Positions 43,916 to 52,811 of a stretch of 64,000 nt of DNA are shown here, piece by piece. The first letter of the stretch is position 1. Each line of letters opens with the position of its first letter. The position numbers and the translations under genes are program-made. Under the pieces are notes generated by a model. The model searched no databases, was not told where the DNA came from, and worked only from the letters and a program-made list of their open reading frames with translations. Source of the stretch: Bacteroidota bacterium (GTDB lineage: Bacteria; Bacteroidota; Bacteroidia; Chitinophagales; BACL12); NCBI GenBank assembly GCA_016706865.1, contig JADJIS010000002.1, positions 372,001 through 436,000 on the forward strand, written 5' to 3'.

Positions 43916-44304
43916 CAAATCAACCTGTAATAAATATGACTATAGAACAATCCTTTACAATTGACATTCTTGGAATTGTTCCGGATAATTCGACCTGTTA
44001 TATTCAGTGTCCAAGTATTGATGATGATTCTAAAATTAGAGAATTATTTATGCAATCTGAATTTAGTTTTTACTACAAAATATTCTTGACACCAGAGAAT
44101 AAGCAAAAACTGAAAAGTGTTATTTTAAACGAATCTATAGTAGACTATTTTCAAAACATGACAATAAAATGCAATGATATTACTTTAATGGAAGCGTTTG
44201 ATGGAAATGTTATTGGAATATTTTCAAAAAAAATAAATGTTCCGCAATTATTTCTCGACAAGTATTCTCAGACAGGTCATGCAGAAATTTCTGATGATTG
44301 GTAA
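43912..44304 (+). CDS. Hypothetical protein in the accessory stretch
   Basis: 130 residues from GTG 43912, which overlaps the preceding stop (GTGA), suggesting coupling; ATG 43936 (MTIEQSF) is an alternative start. Contains no recognised domain; mixed alpha/beta composition with two Cys in CYIQC and one in KCND. No signal peptide or membrane segment. Codon choice is as AT-rich as its neighbours. I do not recognise the family; a toxin-immunity type small protein is one possibility, without direct support. Confidence 0.6.
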   Translation: MTNQPVINMTIEQSFTIDILGIVPDNSTCYIQCPSIDDDSKIRELFMQSEFSFYYKIFLTPENKQKLKSVILNESIVDYFQNMTIKCNDITLMEAFDGNVIGIFSKKINVPQLFLDKYSQTGHAEISDDW

Positions 44305-44321
44305 ATAATAACTAGGTTAAA

Positions 44322-44726
44322 ATGGCAGAGAAAATAGTTCCAATAATTACAGAAGTCGGAAAAATTTGGGGAAGAGATGCTATTTTCCTTGATAAAGTAC
44401 ATGTGATTGACGAAACTACTTTTGAATTGGTTGGCCAATTTAGTATCGTGTTATGCTCAAATTTACATGGTAAAGGTTTTCAAAACTATAAAATATTATT
44501 CAAGGAAGTCTGCTTTTTCAAAATGATTGAACTAGATTTTGATGAAATTGAATACCAATCTTCTTTTGATATGGTGGAAAACTCAAAACAAATTATAAGA
44601 ATGATAAAAAAGAATAAAATTAGGGACATCGGTAAAATTGATGATACTTTCAAACATTACGTATTTAGAACTTATGATACTGTATTTGAAATTATTGGAA
44701 AATCCTTTCAATTAGATTTGGGATAA
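44322..44726 (+). CDS. Hypothetical protein in the accessory stretch
   Basis: 134 residues, starting 17 bases after the previous gene at an ATG. Begins MAEKIVPIITEVGKIWGRDA and contains an amphipathic FQNYKILFKEVCFFKMIELDFDEI segment and a basic helix NSKQIIRMIKKNKI. No signal, membrane segment or known motif. It pairs with the upstream hypothetical gene as a probable two-gene unit. Family not recognised. Confidence 0.6.
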   Translation: MAEKIVPIITEVGKIWGRDAIFLDKVHVIDETTFELVGQFSIVLCSNLHGKGFQNYKILFKEVCFFKMIELDFDEIEYQSSFDMVENSKQIIRMIKKNKIRDIGKIDDTFKHYVFRTYDTVFEIIGKSFQLDLG

Positions 44727-44770
44727 AAACCAAACTTTGGTTACCAAGCAACCATTAAATTACATCCTAT

Positions 44771-45298
44771 ATGAAAACACTTAAAGGCCACTTATTTTTC
44801 CTCTTTCTTTTAGTGTGCAAAATCTTATATTCCCAAGAAATTAATATAGATACAATACCACCCCGACCCATGAATAGTTTTAATTTAAATCTGGGTGATG
44901 CTTCGGGAATATCACTTAGTTATGAAAGATTATTCAAAATTGGAGAGAATTTTTTGCTTGCGGGTAGAATCGGATTGGGATTTAACGAGGAGTATCGACT
45001 TTGTCTTTTTCCTCACGATTGTGAAACCGCCACTGAAAAGTATTTATCAGTTCCTGCAAGTGTCACTATGAATTTTGGAAAAATGAAGAAATTTTTCGAA
45101 GTAGGCATTGGTAGCACAAAACTTCATGGAAGTTTAGACCAGCATTATTGGTTATATCCGATAATTGGATACAGATTCCAACCATTAATAGAAGGAAAAT
45201 TTAATTTTAGAATAAATTTCGCTTTTCCTTTCGGAGGATATAATATGGATGACATCCTGTTTACGCCAGGAAGTATTAGTACGGGAGTGTTGTTTTAA
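44771..45298 (+). CDS. Secreted beta-barrel-like protein
   Basis: 175 residues. A clear signal peptide (MKTLKGHLFFLFLLVCKILYSQ) then alternating hydrophobic strands such as FNLNLGDASGISLSYERLFKIGENFLLAGRIGLGF and FFEVGIGSTKL, which suggest a small outer-membrane barrel. The last residue is Phe (GVLF), common for barrel proteins recognised by BAM. No enzyme motif. Isolated from the neighbouring toxin-antitoxin promoter by about 75 bases. Confidence 0.7.
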   Translation: MKTLKGHLFFLFLLVCKILYSQEINIDTIPPRPMNSFNLNLGDASGISLSYERLFKIGENFLLAGRIGLGFNEEYRLCLFPHDCETATEKYLSVPASVTMNFGKMKKFFEVGIGSTKLHGSLDQHYWLYPIIGYRFQPLIEGKFNFRINFAFPFGGYNMDDILFTPGSISTGVLF

Positions 45299-45373
45299 AT
45301 TTTTAGTCAAGACTAGGGCTAATGACAAGAAAGCAGTGAAATTTGATAGCTTCCAAAAATAGATCCTCCTAAA

Positions 45374-45405
45374 TTTGTAGTATATACTAAAAGTATATAC
45401 CTTTG
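45374..45405 (+). promoter_or_regulatory. mazEF promoter with two GTATATAC boxes inside the spacer
   Basis: TTTG (45374-45377), 20-base spacer, TACCTTTG (45398-45405): a full Bacteroidota promoter, 17 bases before the antitoxin ATG. Two copies of the self-palindromic GTATATAC lie at 45380-45387 and 45393-45400, 13 bases apart. That spacing suits binding of a dimeric antitoxin to each box, as expected for autorepression. Confidence 0.7.
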
Positions 45406-45421
45406 TATAAACATTATTAAT

Positions 45422-45652
45422 ATGAAAACTTTATCATTGAAACTCGATGACGAAATTTTTAAGGATGCTGAAGAAATGACATCGAAACTTAATTTAGCCA
45501 GAAACAGGTACATCAACGAAGCTGTCAGTATCTACAATTTATTTAATAAAAGGCAACTTCTAAAAAAGCAGCTAACCAAAGAATCCAAACTAACCAGCAA
45601 GGATTCCATGGAAATTTTGCGTGAATTTGAAAAATTAATTGATGAAGCTTAA
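45422..45652 (+). CDS. Antitoxin of a MazEF-type pair (ribbon-helix-helix-like)
   Basis: 76 residues. The N-terminal MKTLSLKLDDEIFKDAEEM and LNLARNRYINEAV segments fit a ribbon-helix-helix (CopG-like) DNA-binding fold; the C-terminal Lys/Glu-rich helix (KKQLTKESKLTSKDS) would wrap the toxin. Its 3' end overlaps the toxin start by 11 bases, the usual sign of coupled synthesis. It probably binds the GTATATAC boxes upstream. Confidence 0.85.
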   Translation: MKTLSLKLDDEIFKDAEEMTSKLNLARNRYINEAVSIYNLFNKRQLLKKQLTKESKLTSKDSMEILREFEKLIDEA

Positions 45653-45977
45653 GCAATACGACATTTGGTTGGCTGATCTAAACCCAAGAAGAGGAACGGA
45701 GCCGGGAAAAACAAGACCAGTTGTTATTGTGCAAACTGATTTATTAAACGAAACGCACCGCTCCACTATAATTTGTCCAATCACAACAAATGTAGAACCT
45801 GAAATAGAGCTACTTCGTGTACATTTGAAAAAGGGACAGCTTACCAAATTAAGTGATATTTTAATAGATCAAGTGCGTGCAATTGACAATTCGAGATTTA
45901 TAAAAAAAATCGGGCAGCTTTCAAATGAACAAAAAATACATATTAAACAGAATTTAAGAATTGTTTTGGATATATGA
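45642..45977 (+). CDS. MazF/PemK-family endoribonuclease toxin
   Basis: 111 residues from ATG 45642 (TTG 45639 precedes it in frame but is not needed). The MazF fold is clear: YDIWLADLNPRRGTEPGKTRPVVIVQ (~7-32), TIICPITTN (~44) and KLSDILIDQVRAIDNSRFIKKIG (~70-92), including the conserved Arg/Thr residues of the RNA-cleaving site. It cuts RNA to arrest growth when the antitoxin is lost. Directly overlaps the antitoxin gene. Confidence 0.93.
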   Translation: MKLKQYDIWLADLNPRRGTEPGKTRPVVIVQTDLLNETHRSTIICPITTNVEPEIELLRVHLKKGQLTKLSDILIDQVRAIDNSRFIKKIGQLSNEQKIHIKQNLRIVLDI

Positions 45978-46109
45978 ATGTTTATTATACTTCCTCTCTA
46001 TCCGGGCAGCAATCTTCAACACCTTCAACAATTTCAACCTCTCTTATAGATCTATTTAGTCTGATTTAATAAAAGTCTGAAATTTAAACATATCAGCTTC
46101 ATTAAAAAA

Positions 46110-46874
46110 TCATTTCCCCACCTCATTCAACCTCCAATCATACTCCATAAATTCGATCTTTGTCTCTTCACTAATTTTTACTTTCGAATACGTATTTATA
46201 AATTCTTTCAGACTTCCGTTTTTTGTAAAATCGCCGGTGAACCAGTTGAAAATGGAACTTACCTGAGCGCTGTCGGTGGAGATCTTATTTCGGGTGGGAT
46301 CGTTTATAAAATCAATTGTTTGTTGCTGCAGTTGTTTTTCTAATTTATTTGCAGTATAAGCTTCATTTAATAATTTGGGACAACTATAACTCGCACAGTT
46401 TACTGCGAAATGGATGCGTGGTTCGTCCATTTTGCGGAGGATATTGTGTTCTATGTTGTTGAGATCTAAGATCTGCCCTTCAATATTTATAAATTTAATA
46501 TCCCACACAGAATTAATAAATGCTACTCCGGATTGAATATCTTTAATACTTGCAAGCGGGTAATTGCGAATGATTAATTGAATGGTGTATGCATTATAAG
46601 CATTGATCCAATAAGCTAAAATTTCTTCTCTGCTCCAGGTTTTTTCGTTGGGATAATTTGTTTCTATTAATTGCAGATAGGAATTTAGTTTCAGGCTATC
46701 AGCAATAAATTTTTCATAATTTACAAATCCTGCTTCATTTACATTGTTCTTGAGGAGACCATTAAAAATATCGTGACTTATAGGTTTTGAATCGGTTTGA
46801 ATACCTGAGATCGTTTTGCAGGAAACCACAGCAGTTATAAGAAAAAGTATAAAAAGACCAGATAATAAGCGCAT
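46110..46874 (-). CDS. DUF547 lipoprotein
   Basis: 254 residues. Lipobox AVVSCK at the N-terminus (Cys19). The DUF547 domain is clear from the VNYEKFIADSLKLNSYL start, EEILAYWINAYNAYTIQLII (~84-103) and RIHFAVNCASYSCPKL (~153-168). Family members are usually exported lipoproteins of unknown function. Single gene; 133 bases separate it from the convergent mazF. No promoter motif is obvious upstream in the repeat-rich gap. Confidence 0.92.
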   Translation of the reverse strand: MRLLSGLFILFLITAVVSCKTISGIQTDSKPISHDIFNGLLKNNVNEAGFVNYEKFIADSLKLNSYLQLIETNYPNEKTWSREEILAYWINAYNAYTIQLIIRNYPLASIKDIQSGVAFINSVWDIKFINIEGQILDLNNIEHNILRKMDEPRIHFAVNCASYSCPKLLNEAYTANKLEKQLQQQTIDFINDPTRNKISTDSAQVSSIFNWFTGDFTKNGSLKEFINTYSKVKISEETKIEFMEYDWRLNEVGK

Positions 46875-46989
46875 TGAAATATGTTTTGATCTCTAAAGAT
46901 ACGATTGGAAATCAAAAATGGATTTAAAAAATTGTCACGCATTGTCAAAAGAAACAACCTTAATAATTTTGTGTTTTTTAAGCTCAAAA

Positions 46990-47279
46990 AATACCTTGTG
47001 TCCATTGTGCGTTCCTTTGAGAGCTTTGTTGTTATTCTTTTTTACCACAAGGTGCACAAAGGAACACACAAGGTACACTATTTTAAACACAAAATATCTT
47101 GTATCTTATTGTGATTTCGTGTGAACTCGGTTTTACGAGAAAAAAATATTGCAGGCAAAGCCGCAGAGTCGCAAAGAAACAGCAAAATTATTTTGTGTTA
47201 TTAAACAGAAAATACCCTTTGCGTCTTTGCGCCTTTGCGTGAAAAAAAATATTCATACAAAGGCGCAAGAGACACAAAG
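46990..47279. repeat. Inverted-repeat-rich gap (CAAGGT/CTTTGCG families)
   Basis: The ~410-base gap 46875-47287 has no gene. It holds inverted words ACCTTGTGT...AAAGGAACACACAAGGT (46991-47073), a GCAAAGCCGCAGAGTCGCAAAG element (47156-47177), and a long hairpin: 47217-47237 (CTTTGCGTCTTTGCGCC...) pairs with 47258-47279 with few mismatches. The last lies nine bases after the stop of the first metalloprotease, so it may act as its terminator or 3' stabiliser. Similar CGCAAAG words flank the second protease gene. Confidence 0.7.
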
Positions 47280-47287
47280 TTTTGATA

Positions 47288-49750
47288 TTAATTTTTAATG
47301 ATCTCTTTAATTACGGTTTCGCCGTTTGAAAGAGTTGCTTTTATAAAATATAATCCCGGAGCAACATTGGTAATGTCTAAATTTATTACACCTTCTTCCT
47401 GAGTTATAGTATTTGCAACTATTTTATTTCCTGTAATATCAAAAACATCAATATTTATTCCACCGTTTACCGCATTGATATATTCCAGTTGATAGATACC
47501 ATCTGATGGATTTGGATAAATATTAAGAGAGAAATTATTTTCTTCTTCAAAAATTAATCCCGGTAAAATATTTATGGTATAATCTTCCACTTCACCGTTG
47601 GTAAATGTTTCGCATGACGTTGGATATCCGCCATATTTACTGCTGATGCGCATACGTGTTAAACCAGTGGTTGCAGTTAGAGGAATTTTTACATTTTTAT
47701 TAAATATGGAGGAAGAGGTTGCAACTTTTTGAAATATTTGTTCCCCGGCATCTGTAAAATCACCATCGAGATTATAATCTATCCATCCCTTCCAATACAT
47801 CTGATAAACAGTGCCGGAAAAACCTGCGCTGTATTTTAATGGATAAGTTCCTCCTTTAGAAACATTAGTGGAAAGTGCGGTTCCATTATAATATCCGCCA
47901 TCGCTTCCTGAGGTTCTTGTTATCGCTCCAATATTAATATAGTCGATATATCTTGATGCACTTGATGTTCCAGCACTAGTGCAATAGGTTGCTCCAGCAG
48001 GTGTAAAAGATGCAGTATAATCTTCCACTTCACCGTAATCAAATGTTTCGCATGATGTTGCAAGTGCATTGTATTTCATGGTAATGCGCATGCGGGTTGT
48101 TCCTGTTAATCCCGCAGGTACAGAAAAACTTCCACTCACTGCAGCGGTAACGGCACCGGAATTATATACATTTTCTCCGGCATCGGTAAAATCAAGATCT
48201 TTATTGTGATCTACCCAAATAGAAAAATATTCCGGATAAGTTGTACCGGTAAATCCGGGAGTTAAAGTAAATGTCGCCGTTCCTCCGGAAGTTAAATTAA
48301 TAGTTGTTGCAGTAAAATCTTCATACCCACCATTATTTCCGGAATTATTAATTGTTCCTGCAATATTTATTGTTTGAATCCATTCATCGGCAGTGGATAA
48401 ACCTAAGGATGCACAATATGCTGGCACAACTCCGCAAGAGGTAACACAACCTGCCGCAGAAATTGTATTTCTTATCGCATTACCTGGTTGCGTTCCAAAT
48501 CCATTATTAAAATTAATTCCGTAACCGGTGAGGTGACAATAACTCATAATAGTTCCACCTCCAACCGGTGGAGGACCAGCGGCGCAACCTCCTTCTGTTG
48601 TATAACAATTATCTAAAGCACCACCAACCCATGCAGCACAATTTTGTGTATGATAACTTCCGAATAAATGTCCCATTTCATGTGTTACAACCATAACTGT
48701 CCAGCTATAAGTTGGAAAGTCGGAATAACTTGCATCAATATCGCTGTAACAATATTTATACGAATTACATAATCCATTAATTGTTGCAGCAACTCCACCT
48801 AATCCTCCCGGATCCAATGCTAATAAGTGTGCAATATTTCCATTAAATGTTGTGCGAAATGCCATAAAATCATCTAAAGCATCAAATGAAGAAGCAGCGG
48901 AATAACCGTCACTGCTTGTCCATACGAATATTTCAGAAATTTGTGTTGGAACAGTTTCGTTGGCATAAATTACTGCGGAATTATTATAGATTCCGGTAAT
49001 ATAATTTGCCGTATTTGTTACCGAACCTTTATTTTGATATAACTGATAATCTGCTTCGAAATATATTTTCGGGCAGGAAGAAATTCTGGAACTTCCATCA
49101 ATTTCCATGATCTCGTGAAACTGATCGAGATAGGATTCATCTTCTATTGTTGCACATCCGGCATTATTATTTTCCACTAAGATATCGCGATCGGAAAAGA
49201 TCATATAATCATCCGCTTCTCCTTTTTTATATCTTCCGATATTAATATTACCATCAGCGGTTGTGGAGATAATTCCCATTATTTCATTTTCGAAAATACT
49301 TATTGCAACTATGGAAGTAGGATCATCTTTTACTATTCCCTGATAATATACTCCGGGTTGATAATTAATCGCTTCTTCATTCGCGATATCGGTGCTGATC
49401 TTAAAACCCTCTGCAAAAATATTTACCTCCACAAGCTCAAGGGAAAGTAAATTATTTTTATAAGGAATATTTAATGCGATCGCGGCATTTTTAGTTTTGT
49501 GCAGATTGCCTATCTGCACAATATCTAATTTCGCATAAGTAATATTATTTGCAAATGCATCCGTATTTATTTTGTAGGGAGCCGATGTATTTAATACAAA
49601 AGGCGTCACATCTTTAAATTGGATATTCGCAGTTTTTGAATCGGAGATCATTTTGGCTAAAGGTTTTAAAGCCGTTGTTTGCGCAAATAAAGTGTTGCCG
49701 ACGCACACAATTATTAATGCGGAAATAAAAGAGGTAAATAATTTTCTCAT
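47288..49750 (-). CDS. Reprolysin-like zinc metalloprotease with GEVEDY domains and T9SS tail (copy 1)
   Basis: 820 residues. Signal peptide to about 23. The catalytic site is HEMGHLFGSYHTQNC (~357, HExxHxxGxxH zinc motif) with the Met-turn TIMSYCH ~45 residues later, the metzincin arrangement. Two ~130-residue beta domains each end in the GEVEDYT motif (~590 and ~730). The C-terminus (ILPGLIFEEENNFSLNIYPNPSDG...KEIIKN) is a T9SS type A sorting signal. Expected to be a secreted or surface protease. It is a tandem paralogue of the next gene on the same strand, with near-identical domain order. Confidence 0.95.
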   Translation of the reverse strand: MRKLFTSFISALIIVCVGNTLFAQTTALKPLAKMISDSKTANIQFKDVTPFVLNTSAPYKINTDAFANNITYAKLDIVQIGNLHKTKNAAIALNIPYKNNLLSLELVEVNIFAEGFKISTDIANEEAINYQPGVYYQGIVKDDPTSIVAISIFENEIMGIISTTADGNINIGRYKKGEADDYMIFSDRDILVENNNAGCATIEDESYLDQFHEIMEIDGSSRISSCPKIYFEADYQLYQNKGSVTNTANYITGIYNNSAVIYANETVPTQISEIFVWTSSDGYSAASSFDALDDFMAFRTTFNGNIAHLLALDPGGLGGVAATINGLCNSYKYCYSDIDASYSDFPTYSWTVMVVTHEMGHLFGSYHTQNCAAWVGGALDNCYTTEGGCAAGPPPVGGGTIMSYCHLTGYGINFNNGFGTQPGNAIRNTISAAGCVTSCGVVPAYCASLGLSTADEWIQTINIAGTINNSGNNGGYEDFTATTINLTSGGTATFTLTPGFTGTTYPEYFSIWVDHNKDLDFTDAGENVYNSGAVTAAVSGSFSVPAGLTGTTRMRITMKYNALATSCETFDYGEVEDYTASFTPAGATYCTSAGTSSASRYIDYINIGAITRTSGSDGGYYNGTALSTNVSKGGTYPLKYSAGFSGTVYQMYWKGWIDYNLDGDFTDAGEQIFQKVATSSSIFNKNVKIPLTATTGLTRMRISSKYGGYPTSCETFTNGEVEDYTINILPGLIFEEENNFSLNIYPNPSDGIYQLEYINAVNGGINIDVFDITGNKIVANTITQEEGVINLDITNVAPGLYFIKATLSNGETVIKEIIKN

Positions 49751-49889
49751 AGCAGAACTTTTTTGGGTTAAAAAATCGTGTATGTCTGCCGAAGGAATGG
49801 TACCTAAAGATGAATTTAATTTTTGAGTTTTGCAAATAAATGGTATAAGTGTTGGTTTTAGGATGATGGATGGAGGGAAAAGGGTTGTT

Positions 49890-50010
49890 TTGGGGGGGGG
49901 ATAGGAAGTAGGAAATAGGAAGTACGAAATAGGAAGTACGAAATAGGAAGTAGGAAATAGGAAGTAGGACAGACAAGTCCTATTTCCTACTTCCTATTTC
50001 CTATGTCTAA
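49890..50010. repeat. Tandem and inverted GGAAGTAGGAAATA repeat
   Basis: About seven copies of the unit AGGAAGTAGGAAATA or AGGAAGTACGAAATA are followed by reverse-complement copies (CCTATTTCCTACTTCC), giving a fold-back around 49970-49977. It sits upstream of the first protease gene, and no coding frame through it is credible. Confidence 0.75.
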
Positions 50011-50136
50011 TTTCGCCGGGAACACGGAAAGGGCGGAAAGGTTACGGGAGGAGGTTGAAGTAGATTATATGTTTATTTCACACCCATTACTTTAAAGTTT
50101 GAATAAGAAAATAGACTTTAGGATGTCTCTTTAATG

Positions 50137-50175
50137 CTTGCGCCTTTGCGTGAAATCTTCACACAAAGACGCAAG
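50137..50175 (-). terminator. 18-bp inverted repeat downstream of metalloprotease copy 2
   Basis: 50137-50154 (CTTGCGCCTTTGCGTGAA) pairs with 50158-50175 with two mismatches around a three-base loop. It begins 17 bases after the protease stop on the minus strand but has no T tract, so it may be a 3' stabiliser rather than a terminator. The same CTTTGCG words follow the other protease gene. Confidence 0.5.
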
Positions 50176-50191
50176 ATCGCAAAAGCATTAA

Positions 50192-52642
50192 TTAATTTTT
50201 AATGATCTCCTTAATTAGAGTTTCACCCGAAGTGAGTGTAACTTTTATAAAATATAATCCCGGAGCGGCATTGGTAATATCTAAATTTATTACACCCAGC
50301 TCTTGTTCTATGGAATTTACAATTATTTTATTTCCAAGTATATCAAAAACATCAATATTAATTCCTCCATTTATTGCATTGGTATATTCTAATTGATATA
50401 TTCCATCAGAAGGATTTGGATAAATATCCAATGAAAAAGTTTCTTCTGCAAATGGAAGTCCGGGCAAAATATTGAGTGTAAAATCTTCCACTTCTCCGTT
50501 TGTAAATGTTTCGCAAGAAGTAGGATATCCTCCGAATTTAGAACTGACACGCATGCGTGTTGCACCTGTTGTTGCAGTTAATGGAATCAGAAAATTTTTA
50601 CTGAGATTAGAAGATGTTGTTTCTGTTTTTTGAAATATTTGTTCACCGGCATCTGTAAAATCACCATCGTGATTAAAATCAACCCATGCTCTCCAATACA
50701 TTTGAAAAATTGTACCGGAAAAACCCGCACTGTATTTTAAGTTATAGGTACTTCCTTTTGCAACATTTGTAACCAATGCTGTTGCGTTAAAATATCCGCC
50801 ATCACTTACCGAATTTCTAGTAATGGTACCAATTTTAACAAGATCGATATATCGTGTGCTGCTGGAAGTTCCGGCACTGCTGCAATAGGTAATTCCTCCA
50901 CCGCTGAAAGAAGCAGTATAATCTTCCACTTCACCAAATTCGATGGATTCACAAGGCCCTGCAACAGTTTCATATTTCATGGAAATTCTCATTCGGGTTG
51001 TTCCGGTCAATCCTGCGGGAACTACAAAACTTCCGCTTACTGGTGTCAAAACTGCCGCTGAATTATAAACATTTTCACCCGGGTCAATAAAATCAAGATC
51101 TTTATTATAATCTATCCATATAGAAAATATTACAGGATAAGCTGGACCAAGATATCCTGGAAATAAAGTAAATGATGTTGTGCCACCCGAAACTAAATTA
51201 AAAGTTGTAGCTGTAAAATCTGCAAAACCTCCATTATTTCCTGAATTTTTTATAGTTCCGGCAAGGTTTACTTTTTGTAACCAAATATCTTCAGTGTGTA
51301 ATCCGGCGGAAGCACAATATCCTCCAACAAATAAACAGGATGTTACACAACCGGAAGCAGAAATTGTATTGCGAATTGCATCTCCGGGCTGTGGACCAAA
51401 ACCATTACTTAAATTAATTCCATATCCGGTTAAATGACAATAACTCATAATTGTTCCACCGCCAATTGGTTCAGGTCCAGGAGCGCATCCTCCCTCAGGA
51501 CTCGCACAATTGTCTATTGGTCCGCCAATCCACTCACAATTCTGTGTATGTAATGAACCGAATAAATGACCCATTTCGTGAGTTACCACCATAACTGTCC
51601 AGCTGTATGTAGGAAAATCAGCAAAGGTTGGATCAATGTCGCTGTAACAATATCTTAAAGGTCCACATAAACCATTTACGGTTGCGGCAACTCCCCCAAG
51701 ATCACCCGGATCTAAAGTTAAAAGTTGTGCGATGTCGCCTGTGAATGTTGGTCGAACTGTCATGAAATCATCCAATGCCTCATCGGAAGATGCGCTTCCA
51801 AAGGGATCGCTGGAGGTCCAGATAAAAATTCCGGAAACCTGTGTAGGCACACTTTCGTTGGTATAAATAACAGCGGAATTATTATAAATACTTGTAATAT
51901 AATTTGTCGTATTTATTACGGAACCTTTATTTTGAAATAGTTGAAAATCTGCTTCAAAATATATTTTGGGACAAGCTGTTATTCTTGATGAGCCATCTAT
52001 ATTCATGATATCATGAAATTGACCCATGTCTATATCATCTTCATTGGTTGCACATTCCGCATTATTATTTTGCACTAATATTTCACGATCGGAAAAGATC
52101 ATGTAGTCATCACTTTCCCCTTTTCCATATCTTCCGATATTAATATTTCCCTCTGAAGATGTGGAGATCAAACCCATTAATTCATTTTCGAAAATACTTA
52201 TCGCAACAATGGAATTAGGATCATCGCGCACGATGCCCTGATAATAAACTCCGGGTTGATAATGTAACGCTTCTTCATTCGGCACGTCTGTTTGCACAGA
52301 AAATTCATCCGCAAAAATATTTACTGATATAAGATCAAGTGTAATAAGACTATTATTTTTATAAGGTATAGTTAATTCTAATGCTGCATTTTTAGTATGA
52401 TATAATCCGGATATTTTTTTCATATCCATTTTAGCATAAGTAATATTATTGGCAAATAGATCGGTTGTGGTTTTAAATGCCGGTGAATTAATTCTTTGAA
52501 ATGGTGCTGATTTATTAAATTCTGGATTAGTGATCTTAAATTCCGAAACCATTTTAGCAACAGGTTTTAATGTTACGGTTTGGCCGAAATTGAAATTACA
52601 GAATAAACAAATAATAATGAAAAGTGAAATGTGGTTTCTCAT
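50192..52642 (-). CDS. Reprolysin-like zinc metalloprotease with GEVEDY domains and T9SS tail (copy 2)
   Basis: 816 residues, paralogous to the neighbour at 47288: same signal region, HEMGHLFGSLHTQNCEW zinc motif (~357), TIMSYCH Met-turn, two beta domains ending GEVEDYT and GEVEDFT, and a T9SS type A tail (LDIYPNPSDGIYQLEYTNAINGG). Identity is highest around the active site and the tail, lower in the propeptide, suggesting an older duplication. Both genes face the same way, 441 bases apart. Secreted protease or precursor predicted; substrate unknown. Confidence 0.95.
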   Translation of the reverse strand: MRNHISLFIIICLFCNFNFGQTVTLKPVAKMVSEFKITNPEFNKSAPFQRINSPAFKTTTDLFANNITYAKMDMKKISGLYHTKNAALELTIPYKNNSLITLDLISVNIFADEFSVQTDVPNEEALHYQPGVYYQGIVRDDPNSIVAISIFENELMGLISTSSEGNINIGRYGKGESDDYMIFSDREILVQNNNAECATNEDDIDMGQFHDIMNIDGSSRITACPKIYFEADFQLFQNKGSVINTTNYITSIYNNSAVIYTNESVPTQVSGIFIWTSSDPFGSASSDEALDDFMTVRPTFTGDIAQLLTLDPGDLGGVAATVNGLCGPLRYCYSDIDPTFADFPTYSWTVMVVTHEMGHLFGSLHTQNCEWIGGPIDNCASPEGGCAPGPEPIGGGTIMSYCHLTGYGINLSNGFGPQPGDAIRNTISASGCVTSCLFVGGYCASAGLHTEDIWLQKVNLAGTIKNSGNNGGFADFTATTFNLVSGGTTSFTLFPGYLGPAYPVIFSIWIDYNKDLDFIDPGENVYNSAAVLTPVSGSFVVPAGLTGTTRMRISMKYETVAGPCESIEFGEVEDYTASFSGGGITYCSSAGTSSSTRYIDLVKIGTITRNSVSDGGYFNATALVTNVAKGSTYNLKYSAGFSGTIFQMYWRAWVDFNHDGDFTDAGEQIFQKTETTSSNLSKNFLIPLTATTGATRMRVSSKFGGYPTSCETFTNGEVEDFTLNILPGLPFAEETFSLDIYPNPSDGIYQLEYTNAINGGINIDVFDILGNKIIVNSIEQELGVINLDITNAAPGLYFIKVTLTSGETLIKEIIKN

Positions 52643-52811
52643 AATAAACTTTTAAGATTAGGTGGTTATAAAATATTGAATTGGGACAGCCTAAAGGTGC
52701 ATTATAAAAATGAACTTTGCAAACATTTGAAATCCAATAGGATAACTGTTTGTTTGGAAGCAATGCTTCAACTTCCTGGTATAGGTTTGGGTATATAAGG
52801 GAGGGAATAGG

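Noticed and set aside
49614..49976. 120-codon minus-strand frame upstream of the first metalloprotease
   Set aside because: It runs through the GGAAGTAGGAAATA repeat into the protease gene in another frame; composition is repeat-derived.
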